A program made the position numbers and the translations under genes. A DNA stretch of 64,000 nt from Branchiostoma belcheri (Eukaryota; Chordata; Leptocardii; Amphioxiformes; Branchiostomatidae), in NCBI RefSeq assembly GCF_001625305.1, contig NW_017802736.1:190824-254823 (forward strand), written 5' to 3'. Shown here piece after piece: positions 45,207 through 54,893 of this stretch. The stretch's first letter is position 1. Each line of letters opens with the position of its first letter. The notes beneath the pieces were generated by a model. The model made no database searches and was not told the origin of the DNA. It saw nothing but the letters and a program-made list of their open reading frames with translations.

Positions 45207-48200
45207 AACGCCCCTGAAAACATAACCTTCTTGGCGAAGGTAAATACCACAATAGCCCTGATTTCTGATTCTACAGGTGTTTGACTCCAGGTGTTTTAAG
45301 CAATCCTGTGTACTTGCTTTGAATTATTCTTCCAAAAACCCCCTCCTGACCTGAAAAGTACCTCTTTAACCCCTAAAATGTGCACTTTTTACTGCATTAA
45401 GTGTGAGTTTTGACTTAGGACAAACTGTATCACCCCCCCCCCCAACAAAAAAGGAATCTATCAAGATTGCACACACACAGACGGACATATAGGCACACTT
45501 TAGCACTGAACATCTCATGATCTCAATATTGTACTGAAACATCATGCTTGCATTTTCAGGTCATCACAACTTACTGATCCACTTGCTGTGTCTGAAAACA
45601 TCATCTCGTTAGCCTCATTGTCAATGACTGGAGGCACTGTCTTCCGTTGTTTGTCTGGTGTTTTCTCATCCTGAAATCAGAGGATTTGCTTGTATAAGTC
45701 AACTACTCATAGATTTTCTTTTACTCAGAGTGATGTTAATACCAAATACCACAATAGCCCTGATTTCTGATTCTACAGGTGTTTGACTCCAGGTGTTTTA
45801 AGCAATCCTGTGTACTTGCTTTGAATTATTCTTCCAAAAACCCCCTCCTGACCTGAAAAGTACCTCTTTAACCCCTAAAATGTGCACTTTTTACTGCATT
45901 AAGTGTGAGTTTTGACTTAGGACAAACTGTATCACCCCCCCCCCCAAAAAAAAAGGAATCTATCAAGATTGCACACACACAGACGGACATATAGGCACAC
46001 TTTAGCACTGAACATCTCATGATCTCAATATTGTACTGAAACATCATGCTTGCATTTTCAGGTCATCACAACTTACTGATCCACTTGCTGTGTCGGAAAA
46101 CATCATCTCGTTAGCCTCTGGAGGCACTGTCTTCCGTTGTTTGTCTGGTGTTTTCTCATCCTGAAATCAGAGGATTTACTTGTATTAGTCAACTCCTCAT
46201 AGATTTTCTTTTACTCAGAGTAATTCTTGTTGAAGACAAAAAGTTTGGTACTAAAACCCATTTGCATGAAGTTAGTTCCACACTTTTTGGTTAGTACAAC
46301 ACTTTTTCTGGTTAGCTGTCGCATCGGGAGTCAGGCATGCTCCTTGTGGGCAATCCAAGTAAACTTGTCAGGCCCAAGTAAACTATTTCCCAGTAAACTT
46401 GTCAGGCCCGTGGTCTATCTATAATGTACGTAACATAGCATCTATCCTTTTAGACTAAACTTTTACTGCACATCATGTTATTAAAAAATGGTTGGTATGA
46501 TCAAAACATTACTCACATCCATTGGAAGAGTTCTCTTTCCTGAAAAACAATCAACATAAAGTATCAGAGCATTAAGCGTATGTATGTTTGCCTACTTGTC
46601 TACCAACTACAAAAGAAGATTCAGTTAACAATGTATAAGACGTATATGTGATGGTTGTCAGCCAAATTATGTTTAGATCCATAATGCACCATGTTACATA
46701 CCAGAAAGCAATGGTTCAAAGCAATAGGATTTTGCACGTCCATTCTTGATGTATAGTGGAAAAAACAATGAACTCACTCTCCCCTGTTCCCATCCAAGCA
46801 TCCCAAATCGCCTGTTCCGTGTCTTCCACACTTGTGCCATAGATAGTTCTGTATATGCACACCAAACACTCGGGCAGTAGCACACGGAAGATGTAGTCAG
46901 TTTCCTAAAAACATGTGAAGATGAAGATAATGGTGTTTGTGTTGATAAAGAAGTTGTTGGTGATGAAGATGATACATTCAATTACAGCCAAACCTTCCGA
47001 AGTCGGCGACCCAGGGGACCAAAGAAAAATAAAGTGGTCACCTTGGACAGGTGGTCTCCTTGAAGACACATGACTGAGACATGAATGGTCGAGATGTTGT
47101 AAGCAGTTTGTGTTTCCAGGTGGTCACCTTTAGACAGGTTGCTTGTGTCAATGGGGAAATTTTTGGAACCGAGAAAAAGCAGTCACCATGGCCAGGTTTG
47201 ACTGTACAGTAAAACCTGCCAAGGTGACCACCTTTTCAAGCTGGCCACTTGTCCGTGGTGACTGCTTTTTAATCAACCTGTCCAAGGTGACCACCTGCCC
47301 AACACAACCGTGACTTTCTGAGTTGGGTTACTAGTACCTCGAGGACCGATACCTGAGATACCTGCCCATGGTGACCACATCATTTTAGATCATCTTATTG
47401 ATTACTGATTATTGATAATAACGAATGGGAAATCACAGAAGTCAGCCAGCTTGCCTTGACTGCTGGAAGATGTTTTTGTGCGATATAAATTGTTCCATGT
47501 GCCACCCTCTGCACATGCATTCACCACAGAACTGAAGATACTCACAACATTTGACATTAAAACATCTCATCTTGGATGCCATTTATGTCTCAGTTAGGTT
47601 TTCACTAATGTCGCAGCATATAATTTATTATAAAGAGACCATAAGACAAATAGTTGATATATACATATAGAATACAACACGGGGTATTCCGTATGCGGCC
47701 GTCGGGCGATCCGACTCGCGGGAGGGCCGGGACCGAGGGCAATGCGGAATACACCGTGTTGTATTTTATTTATATCATACCCACCCAAGAAAACGCGCCT
47801 TTCAATGCAATATGAGCCAAAAGTTGGTGCCCCTAAACCCTCAAATGCAACAACATCAGTTCTAACATCCGGATTCTGTATTTGAATTTTCGAAAGGGGC
47901 ACACGCGGTTAGGGCGAAACACGTTCGAATCGTTTTATGGAAGCCATGGAAGCGTTCGATAACGGGTTCCGGACCGGGCCGTACCGTAAAGTACGGCCCG
48001 GTCTGGAACCCGTTATCGCGGCCCGGGTATGATATAAATATATTTATATCATACTGAACTGAACTGAACTATATCATACCCGGGCCGCAATAACGTTCGA
48101 TAACGGGTCCGGAACCCGTTATCGAACGCTTCCATGGCTTCCATAAAACGATTTGAACGTGTTTCGCCCTAACCGCGTGTGCCCCTTTCGAAAATTTGAA

Positions 48201-51200
48201 TACAGAATCCAGACGTTGGAACTGATGTTGTTGCATTTTAGGGTTTAGTGGCACCAACTTTTGGCTCATATTGCATTGAAAGGCGCGTTTTCTTGGGTGG
48301 GTATGACATAAATAAAATACCGCGAGTCGGATCGCCCTCCGGCCGCAGGTCGGGCCGATACCTCGGGCGATACAGAATACCCCGTGTTGTATTCTATATA
48401 TGTATATATATACATTGTATATTGTGATACCCTTAGCCTGAATAAACCCTTGCTCCTGGTGATAGCCACCTCCATTCATTAACATATGGCCATGAGCTAA
48501 CTTCTTACCTCTCTACCATAGCGTGCCATCAGCAATCCATTGATGAAGTTGATTTGCTGATCTGTCACTAGTTGAGACATATGGAGCATTCCCAAATCCA
48601 TCCTTCTTCCCACTGATGATTTGAAGATAGAAGAGAAAAAATATGGTGAGATTCTTAAAACCATAAAATGCGTAATGATCAACTATCACATTATGACAAA
48701 AGCAGGTGATTAACACTCTCAGCTGAATTATTATGGATTATAAAATCTTTGCCTATGATTACTTAATTATTGTACAATTGATCTTGATGTTTGATGTGAT
48801 ATACAGTTACTGTACATGCCAAAGATTTACTTACATCTATATCTATTTCCACTCATGAGGTGAAAGTCTATGTGCCTTTTATTTGCATTCGCTCCACTTT
48901 GGACGCCATCCAAGTGTGGGAACAATTCCTGTACTTTAACCGCAAGCTCATCCTCTCCTAAGTGCTTCAAGTCTGAAAACGAGGGAAATAAGTTGAATTA
49001 AAAAGAAAACTGTCACCAACAGACAGACAATGGTCTCTGGCCTTCACCAGTTCCTACAATTTCCCTGCATTGTTGATAAAAATACAGGACCCTACTCCTT
49101 TCACTCTCCTTTTCATAAACTAGTGCGCGAGGGAAACAAAAAAAGGACCAGATCTTTTAGTCCTGCATTTAAGTTAACCTATCCAGACACAAAAAAAATA
49201 ATTGATGATTGAACCCTAGGATACTGTACATGACCTGCCTCATTAAGCAGTTAATTGATGTACGCATTCAACAAATTGTAGGGCCAGTTTACAAAACATC
49301 AAAGCAAACACACAGAAATACACACATCCAGACACACGTACACCCAAGACATACACAGATTTATTTGATAACAAAAATACAAAGAATAATATGAAATAAA
49401 GACTGAACTTTAAATTCCAACACTAGATACAGAATTGGGACTTGCCCCAAATTTCTGGAAATTAAAGTTAAGTCTTTATTTCATAATGATTTGTACCAAC
49501 ACAGACGAACTTTCATGCTAAGACAAAGATTAATGTCATATTTTATTCAGATTTCACCTTGTATGTATCTGTAAATGACCACCAATCACTGTTCTACATA
49601 ATACTATGCAGAGATGCACTACAATGTCAAAATAGGATTTGAAACAGATACCTGCTGCTGAAATGCAAAAACTCATATGTAACTAGTATGAAAACTGTGT
49701 GTCCTTGTTTTTCAAAGATAGAAGAGGCTTGTCAGCAAATGCTTCAATGCTTATTATTCTAAATAGTATGTTGTTTTCCTTTGTGTTTGATATTAGATGG
49801 GCAGCTCTCTGGTGATAAGTGAGGAGGACAACCAGTCTTAGAGATGATGGACATTTCTGACGACATCTTCTCGGAAGCAGATATGCAACAGCCAAGAAGT
49901 CAATCCAATGCGGGAAAGCATGTGGATGTGACGGCATAAACCCCGAGTATCTCAAGTACATGTATGCTGGTTTGGATGACATAGTCCTGAGCTTTATCAA
50001 CAAGGCTTACTCTACCAGTGAGTTACCAAAGAGTTGGAGGACGCTCAGCATAGTACAAGTACCGAAATCAGGAGAATGTCAAAACCTGACAATTACAGGG
50101 GCATCAGCCTGCTACGTATCTCTCGTCCTGACTATGACTTTGCGTACGACTTAGTGCTGATCTCTGAAACAGTGGAAAGAGCTTGTGCCCTCCTTGCAGA
50201 GGCAGAACGACACTGTAGGAGGATCAGCCTCCATTTGAAAGCCAAAAAGACCTAGTTTAAAATTCAACCGAAGACACACACTGTAGCTGCTCTTGATGGC
50301 ACCCAGCTTGACATTGTCAAGGAATTTAGATACTTAGTAGGGTGGATTGCACAACATTGCATGACTTTAAATTGAGGAGAGCCCTTGCATGGAGCACCTT
50401 ACACAGCATGAGGAGAGTATGGGACTCAAACATGGACAGTAAACTCAAGAGGCTAAGAGACCTGGACTCTGACGGTACACCAGAATGCTCATGAGGGTGC
50501 TCAACATCTCCTGGGAGGACCGTGTGACAAACTCTGTACTCTAAGATGACCTTCCCAGAATCTCCGAAAGGATGTTCAGAACAAAAGATACAAAAACAGA
50601 AAGGTCAACCATTATAAGGCCCAGTTTTCATCTTCAAATTTGCCTTCCTAAGAACTAGCAACTCCTCAGGGACACCCCACCCCCTCAGCACACAAAAATA
50701 GTAATTTTTAGTGTTTGTTGGAACCAAAATAAGAATGGATAATGATGTTTATGGCATTGGTGTAATAAAGGCAATATATTCTGTTACAGTACTTTCATTG
50801 GGCGTCAGGAAATTGTACTGCGATATGAACCATGTAGAGTAGTAAAATGTGAGCAAAGAAGGCGTTGACTATGATTATTCTCTGCTGACGTACTAATAAA
50901 TCCTTAACTCTTCCCACCCGTTCCAAGCTTCTGTTGCACTTCTTAACTTCTTAACTACAATTGTATATGAGCAATGTGGTTGTTGTATGTGGGGTTTTGA
51001 TCAATGTGTAGTGCAAATAATTTTTACTGAATAGGGTTCTCACCAGGATTTTTTCATAGCATAGGGGTCAGGCACAGAATGGCAACTTTTGTGGCGCAAA
51101 ATCACTCATTGAGCCAAAATATTTTGAAACTCATAACCCTGAGACACTATTTCTTGTTTAATGAGGAACAAATTTTCATTCTTAAGTTATATTTTCCTTT

Positions 51201-53091
51201 TTTGCAAGATCTATGAAGGTTCTCCCTCCCAAAACACCCCTGCTGGGGTCAAAATCATAGGTTAGCCGTACTCAGGGGCTCCTACATGTATGCTACAAAG
51301 GCCTGGCTAGAACACTGCTGAGGCGCATACTGGTTTGCTGTTCCCACTTGTAAGCATTGTTTTGGAATTTCCGTTGTTTAGTTTCATCATGTCAAAAGAA
51401 TAAGTTTCAGAAGACATAACGTGCAACTTTGCGATTTTTAGAGGGGGGACCAATTATGTCAGGCATTCTGAAACATTTGAATAAGTTGGCCATGCCTCAT
51501 TGTCAATTAACGAACTATCCCTGACCCGCTTTATTGGGACAAACCACTCAGAACACACGTGTCCCGCTATCCCTCTTGGTGTTTACCATGTTATGTTATT
51601 GGCCATGATAAAGACAAAGAATAAGTTTTAGAAGACTTTAACTACTAACATGGCTAGAAAGTGTAAGAAGTGATGTGTTTTTGGGGTGAAAATTGATTTT
51701 GGGCCCGAAAATTTACTAAAACTAGAGAGGTTACAGAAGTTGAAATTCAATTGTTCTCGTAGCTAGAGGGATATCCTTCATTTGCCAACACAGTGTTTTG
51801 GCTTATTTCTGGAAAGAGACGGTCTCTTCTCTTTCAGGAAATGGATCTCCCAGAATGACGTCATCCGAACAAGACGTCACTCCAGGCCGGTCACTCACCC
51901 TAGTCAGTAAACCCACGTGGTAAAGTTCCAAACATAAAGGCCATGCTGATTTAATTATATGGATGACATCCTCTGGGAGCCCCAAGACTGATGTGATCGT
52001 GCGCGTGCGAATAAAAAAAAACGTTTGGCCAAAAAAAATTTTCTTTCATTATGAAATCTAGGTGGTTTTGAAGGTGGCAAATTTCAGGAGTATGGTTTGG
52101 CGAATAATCTATATCATCTAGTCTTCAAATTCATTTATTTACATTTCCGTTTTTACGTTAGATTTTGGCATTCTACGACAATGGTATCGTTTCCCAATAT
52201 TTTTTTTAAGTCACGGTTATATATTTGCTCAATTTGCTTTGTACGATTTACAGTATGGCTGGAAACCGCCGAAAACGGCCGAAAATTGATGCGCGCGTGG
52301 ATTTCATCCATATAATCAAATCAACATGGCCTTATGCTGTGGCTGTGGAGCTTCCAGGTTGGCCCGAACACACATGTTTCGAATTATCACTGTCGATACA
52401 TTCATCAAAATGAATCCTTGATAGGATAAAATAATTGATATAAACATTGAGTTAAACAACATGGTCATACTTTATAAAGCTGGTCAACTTACAAGGATCC
52501 TAGCAATTTTAATATTCTAGGCTGGATAGAGATTTTGAGATTTTATCGAGTCTCTATGATGATGTTTATCATCTCTAGAAGTACCCATCATCGGATTTCG
52601 TCCGCAGATGGTAGTTTTCGTTTCCGTTAGAGGGTAATAGTTATCACGAGTACCACCCTTGACAAACCTAACTTTGGCAATGGTCTGCGTTAAGAGGTCG
52701 GTGATTTAAGGATAGCATAAGTGTGAAGTTTAACGTGAGAAACCTGGGGAAGACGGGATAGTTTCAATCGGTTCGTTTGTCGTGGTTAGATGAACAATTT
52801 GAACTGGAAGTAAGAATATGCTTTTTCCACGTGGCACGCACACAGGGTGCCAAAAAATTAAACCTCATTGTAGACACTGATAATCGTTTTGAATGATTTA
52901 ATAAGTTGAATGAGTTTGTACTCAATCTGTTGATTGCAGAGCATAAGTTAATATACAATATAGGAATCACGAGAAATTCGAATAATCGTTAATTCTGCTA
53001 GTTGTGCAACCATATAGCTACAACCCGAAGAACAGACTACACACCAACCTTTTCTCGCCTTCTTCTTCTTCTTTTGTTTTTTGACGGGCAT
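33651..53091 (-). CDS. Ten-exon OTU / C2H2 / MULE transposase / SWIM / Ulp1 gene
   Basis: Exons chain by GT-AG sites with matching phases: 53049-53091 (ATG 53091), 48835-48972, 48509-48612, 46778-46904, 46517-46539, 46077-46160, 45575-45670, 41806-41849, 40555-40677 and 33651-38103. The coding sum is 5235 nt, exactly 1745 codons with the stop. The N-terminus is Lys-rich (MPVKKQKKKKKARK). About 150 residues of an unfamiliar domain follow, then a Cys cluster, then OTU, C2H2 fingers, MULE transposase, SWIM and Ulp1. MULEs with Ulp1 domains are known from plants (Kaonashi); OTU plus Ulp1 in one MULE-type protein is unusual. No terminal inverted repeats were found, so element versus domesticated gene is open. 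All frames are intact. Confidence 0.72.
37118..37399 (-). repeat. 141-bp in-frame tandem duplication inside the OTU-MULE exon
   Basis: Two copies (37118-37258 and 37259-37399), nearly identical and a multiple of three. Each encodes a 47-residue linker containing MPAWSHVQDGLGNSQLSEDE. The high identity suggests a recent event. Confidence 0.9.
38104..38695 (+). other. Intron sequence with assembly gap
   Basis: Twenty N at 38537-38556, flanked by G-rich low-complexity sequence (GGGTGGGGGT; a run of ten G). Nothing else recognised. Confidence 0.9.
38696..39612 (+). mobile_element. Non-autonomous repeat element, copy 1 (about 920 bp)
   Basis: It starts near ACCTTCGCCAAGAAGGTTATG with an internal (GT)n and ends GGCGAAGGTATGAGATCGTG. 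The same element occurs inverted at 41968-45241. The ends share inverted CCTTCGCC / GGCGAAGG. It is internally AT-rich with several TTTGCATAATTAATGAG units. No coding frame. Confidence 0.75.
39613..40554 (+). other. Intron, nothing recognised
   Basis: Part of the intron between exons 40555-40677 and 33651-38103. A G-run lies at 40079-40089. No supported gene or repeat family. Confidence 0.5.
40555..40677 (-). CDS. Exon: Cys-rich finger part 2 (OTU-MULE gene)
   Basis: A 123-nt exon, entered and left in phase 2. It encodes RCCVNDIDDDVRRSW then FLCKQCVHNRGAYSFEG. With the CSSC of the previous exon it forms a probable zinc-binding cluster (CxxC, CC, CxxC). Confidence 0.7.
40678..41805 (+). other. 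Intron, nothing recognised
   Basis: Unique AT-rich intron. A short sequence, CAAANGACCTGAAATT-like, occurs twice (about 40733 and 40866). Confidence 0.5.
41806..41849 (-). CDS. Exon: Cys-rich finger part 1 (OTU-MULE gene)
   Basis: A 44-nt exon between CTACAG and GTAAGT, phase 0 in and phase 2 out. It encodes RHTGTEVLCSSCNK. Phase match on both sides supports it despite its size. Confidence 0.65.
41968..45241 (-). mobile_element. Non-autonomous repeat element, copy 2, inverted and interrupted
   Basis: The same family as 38696-39612, in opposite orientation. It begins ACTAGAGTTCCCCGATCTCATACC and ends ACCTTCTTGGCGAAGGT with a (CA)n inside. It is split by a 2.45-kb insertion at 42284-44727. 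Removing that insertion restores alignment with copy 1 (ACAAGCTT / GTCCT flanks). Confidence 0.75.
42280..44731 (+). mobile_element. TTAA-flanked composite insertion with two 655-bp repeats
   Basis: Two near-identical direct repeats (42284-42939 and 44073-44727) flank 1125 bp. TTAA sits at all four repeat ends (42280, 42940, 44069, 44728). Each repeat has its own imperfect inverted ends (GGTCTCGGACCGGAGTTT versus AACTCCGACCCGGAACC), like a piggyBac- or Kolobok-type MITE. The middle part holds no convincing gene; it has a G13-type run near 43882. Differences between copies are a handful of bases. Confidence 0.8.
45575..45670 (-). CDS. Duplicated exon, copy 1 (32 codons)
   Basis: A 96-nt phase 0-0 exon: DEKTPDKQRKTVPPVIDN then EANEMMFSDTASGS. 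Donor GTAAGT, acceptor TTTCAG. Confidence 0.7.
46077..46160 (-). CDS. Duplicated exon, copy 2 (28 codons)
   Basis: An 84-nt phase 0-0 exon, like the copy at 45575-45670 but four residues shorter. Both splice sites are kept, so both, either or neither could be included without a frame change. Confidence 0.7.
46517..46539 (-). CDS. 23-nt micro-exon
   Basis: Between TTTTTCAG and GTGAGT. It encodes KRTLPMD and converts phase 1 to phase 0, which fits both neighbours exactly. Confidence 0.55.
46778..46904 (-). CDS. Exon: N-terminal domain part 3 (OTU-MULE gene)
   Basis: A 127-nt exon: ETDYIFRVLLPECLVCIYR, TIYGTSVEDTEQAIWDAW. Phase 0 in, phase 1 out. Hydrophobic helical text; domain not recognised. 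Confidence 0.7.
46980..47400 (+). mobile_element. MITE-like inverted repeat with GGTGACCACC units
   Basis: Repeated TGGTCACCTT on the left and AAGGTGACCACC on the right, meeting near CTGTACAG at about 47208. This is a fold-back arrangement. No coding capacity. Confidence 0.6.
47660..48405 (+). repeat. Large palindrome, about 745 bp with arms of about 365 bp
   Basis: The left arm from ATAGAATACAACACGGGGTAT is mirrored by the right arm ending ATACCCCGTGTTGTATTCTAT, with the centre near 48035. Shared arm segments include GCAATATGAGCCAAAAGTTGG and GCGTTCGATAACGGGTTCCGG. Arms differ by some substitutions and small indels. A smaller palindrome sits inside at 47964-48010. The antisense open frames on both arms are products of the symmetry. 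Confidence 0.85.
48509..48612 (-). CDS. Exon: N-terminal domain part 2 (OTU-MULE gene)
   Basis: A 104-nt exon: GRRMDLGMLHMSQLVTDQQ, INFINGLLMARYGRE. It is entered in phase 1 and left in phase 0. Acceptor ATCATCAG, donor GTAAGA. Confidence 0.7.
48835..48972 (-). CDS. Exon: N-terminal domain part 1 (OTU-MULE gene)
   Basis: A 138-nt exon: DLKHLGEDELAVKVQELFPH, LDGVQSGANANKRHIDFHLM. Acceptor TTTTCAG, donor GTAAGT, phase 1 to phase 1. Confidence 0.7.
48973..49840 (+). other. Long intron 1 of the OTU-MULE gene, part
   Basis: AT-rich with a short CA-rich stretch (49300-49360). No supported gene. Confidence 0.5.
49841..50640 (+). pseudogene. Relic of a non-LTR reverse transcriptase
   Basis: Fragments KACGCDGINPEYLKYM and INKAYSTSELPKSWRTL (RT N-terminal motifs) are followed after a deletion by FAYDLVLISETVERACALLAEAE, where the catalytic YADD-like motif reads FAYD. 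Frames change repeatedly. A dead, internally deleted LINE copy in intron 1 of the OTU-MULE gene. Confidence 0.7.
50641..51940 (+). other. Intron, nothing recognised
   Basis: Unique AT-rich sequence. Text such as AAGAATAAGTTT(C/T)AGAAGAC recurs (about 51398 and 51617), perhaps an old repeat. Confidence 0.4.
51941..52329 (+). mobile_element. MITE-like element with inverted ends (family A)
   Basis: The left end CCATGCTGATTTAATTATA(TGGATGACATCC) mirrors the right end (GGATTTCATCCATATAATCAAATCAACATGG). GCGCGTGCG / GCGCGCGTGG lie subterminally. No coding frame. Confidence 0.75.
52330..53048 (+). other. Intron, nothing recognised
   Basis: AT-rich. Directly upstream in transcript direction lies the donor of exon 1 (GTTGGT at 53048-53043). 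Confidence 0.4.
53049..53091 (-). CDS. First exon of the OTU-MULE gene
   Basis: ATG at 53091, MPVKKQKKKKKARK, then G|GTTGGT, leaving phase 1 as the next exon requires. The Lys run can act as an NLS. The assignment rests on phase match, basic start and lack of a better candidate, over a 4-kb intron. Less certain than the other exons. Confidence 0.5.
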
Positions 53092-53559
53092 TATAAGTTT
53101 TGAAGTACTCCGGGAAGCCAAGAGAGGGATAATGAAAAAAAAAACCGTCGGAGACTGGACTCGGTGAACGCACCCGCGCGACGCACAGAGGTTGTGGCCT
53201 GCAAGGACAGCTGTGTCTACGTAGGACACGCCTGCGCAGTTTGCTTGATGAAATAGATAAAACCGAGGGAGTTTGGTTAAATAAACACAGTTTTTGCTTT
53301 TATGTCTGCATTGGGGGGTCCTGTTGGGGGAGAAGGGCCCAAAACGGTCATCATCTGACAGTGACTGATTCCTCAGACAAAAAGAGTGAGAGTGTTTGTC
53401 GGTGTCATTTTCGATTCGTCATTTTCGAGGTTTTTATATTTTCACCCAAGACTTCTGTTACGTTTGCCTGTCAAGGTGGACGGATTGGGTTTAAAAAAAG
53501 TTCTCGCAAAGTTCCGATAATGGACGGAAAACTGGTGCAGGGCAGGCCAGATCAACGTC

Positions 53560-53854
53560 ATTTTATGGATGACATCCTCTGAAGACCCACAAACTAGTGC
53601 GCGCGTGCGAATAAGTAATTCAGGTAAACCACAGGAATACACAGCTGGTGTTGTGAATTTGCGGCAATACATATACATAGCGACGTATATACGACAAGCC
53701 AACACATATACATACACACACATGCTGGATTTTTGCGGAATTTATCAATCGGCACTGTACATATGTACTATGCAGACATTGAGAGCCAGACATTGAGAGC
53801 TTTTTTTTTAGAACAGGCGAAAATAAATGCGCACGCGGATGTCATCCATAAAAT
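53560..53854 (+). mobile_element. MITE-like element with inverted ends (family A)
   Basis: ATTTTATGGATGACATCC at the left mirrors GGATGTCATCCATAAAATT at the right. It has the same subterminal GCGCGTGCG text as 51941-52329, so it belongs to the same family. Confidence 0.75.
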
Positions 53855-54137
53855 TAAGTCAGTGTTTCCTTGAGGCCAAGGAATATTTTTCTCAGAATAC
53901 GTAATACCTGTCCAACACTTTCAGGACCAGAAAAGTACAGACACAATATTGTTTGGATATTAAATTGCCGACCGCCTATCACGGAGCGGGAAATGAGTGC
54001 GTCATATTCGCTCGATATTTGACCGTCCCAAGCATGTCTCCTATACATATACATGTACATAGCGACGTAAGCCGACACATATACATACACACACATGCTG
54101 GCTTTTTTCGGAATTTATCAATCGGTACTGTACATGT
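53669..54137 (+). repeat. Direct repeat pair, about 95 bp
   Basis: 53669-53768 and 54046-54137 share ATACACACACATGCTGG, GGAATTTATCAATCGG and CTGTACAT. The second copy lies outside the MITE, so it is a separate diverged duplication. Confidence 0.7.
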
Positions 54138-54446
54138 ACTTCAACGGCTCCCGTATTGTCACAAACTACTATGGTGTAGGAAGTAGGAGTGGTGACCGCT
54201 GCCACCGGTGTTGTATATTGGAGAGGCTGCTAGAATGACGACTGCACGGCTTGGGCCAGACTGATTCCATAGACACAAGGTCCCTGTCCTTAAGTGACAC
54301 CAGATGTGATCACCCACCACTCCTACTTCCTACACTGGACTACGGTAACGTAAACAGGATGCTATGCAAATGAGCAATGCACACTGGGACACCCTGTGAT
54401 GGGAAAGTCTATCTCTAACATATTTCTGATATGATTTGCTTTGCAG

Positions 54447-54591
54447 GATGCGGAAGAAAAGGAAGAACAGGCTTTCCGCCGTGACCTAGCAATCCTGGCC
54501 AGCTATGAGAAACATCTCGACTGCCCGAGGAGAGGAAAGGCGGCGCAGATGATGTATGACGCCTATGTCAAGTTAATGAATTCTGAGTAAG
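54447..54591 (+). CDS. Terminal coding exon of an unidentified plus-strand gene
   Basis: The exon follows TTTGCAG. It encodes 47 residues (DAEEKEEQAFRRDLAILASY, EKHLDCPRRGKAAQMMYDAY, VKLMNSE) and a stop at 54588-54590, then donor G|GTAAAT. A 3' UTR exon probably starts at 54894 after TTTTGTAG. The text is helical and not recognised. No upstream exon could be found in the 1.3 kb before it. Confidence 0.5.
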
Positions 54592-54639
54592 GTAAATCTC
54601 TCCCAGTGTCTGTTTATTGCGAAAGATCAAGGGTTACAA

Positions 54640-54875
54640 TTCAACTTGGGTTGACAATTGACCAGGTGAGATACCTTACAGGTGAGTTACGTGTATAACG
54701 TTTCACTTGGGTTGACAATGGACCAGGTGAGACACCTTACAGGTGAGTTACGTGTATAACGTTTCACTTGGGTTGACAATGGACCAGGTGAGACACCTAA
54801 CAGGTGAGTTATGTGTATTTCCAATGACTGTTGACAATGGACCTGGTGAGACTCCTTACAGGTGAGTTACGTGTC
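54640..54875 (+). repeat. About 62-bp minisatellite with splice-donor-like units
   Basis: About four copies carry GGACCAGGTGAGACACCTTACAG and GTGAGTTACGTGT. Each unit holds two donor-like motifs (CCAG|GTGAGA and ACAG|GTGAGT) on the strand of the exon just upstream. Confidence 0.85.
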
Positions 54876-54893
54876 TAACTTTTGCTTTTGTAG

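Larger units (their letters stand above)
45242..46222 (-). repeat. About 502-bp tandem duplication carrying an exon
   Basis: 45242-45743 and 45744-46222 are nearly identical. Each holds one copy of the DEKTPDKQRK exon. Copy 2 lacks 12 bp within the exon (residues VIDN). Confidence 0.9.

Noticed and set aside
47594..48485. Antisense frames on both arms of the palindrome
   Set aside because: The same peptide text appears on both arms because of symmetry; no gene evidence.
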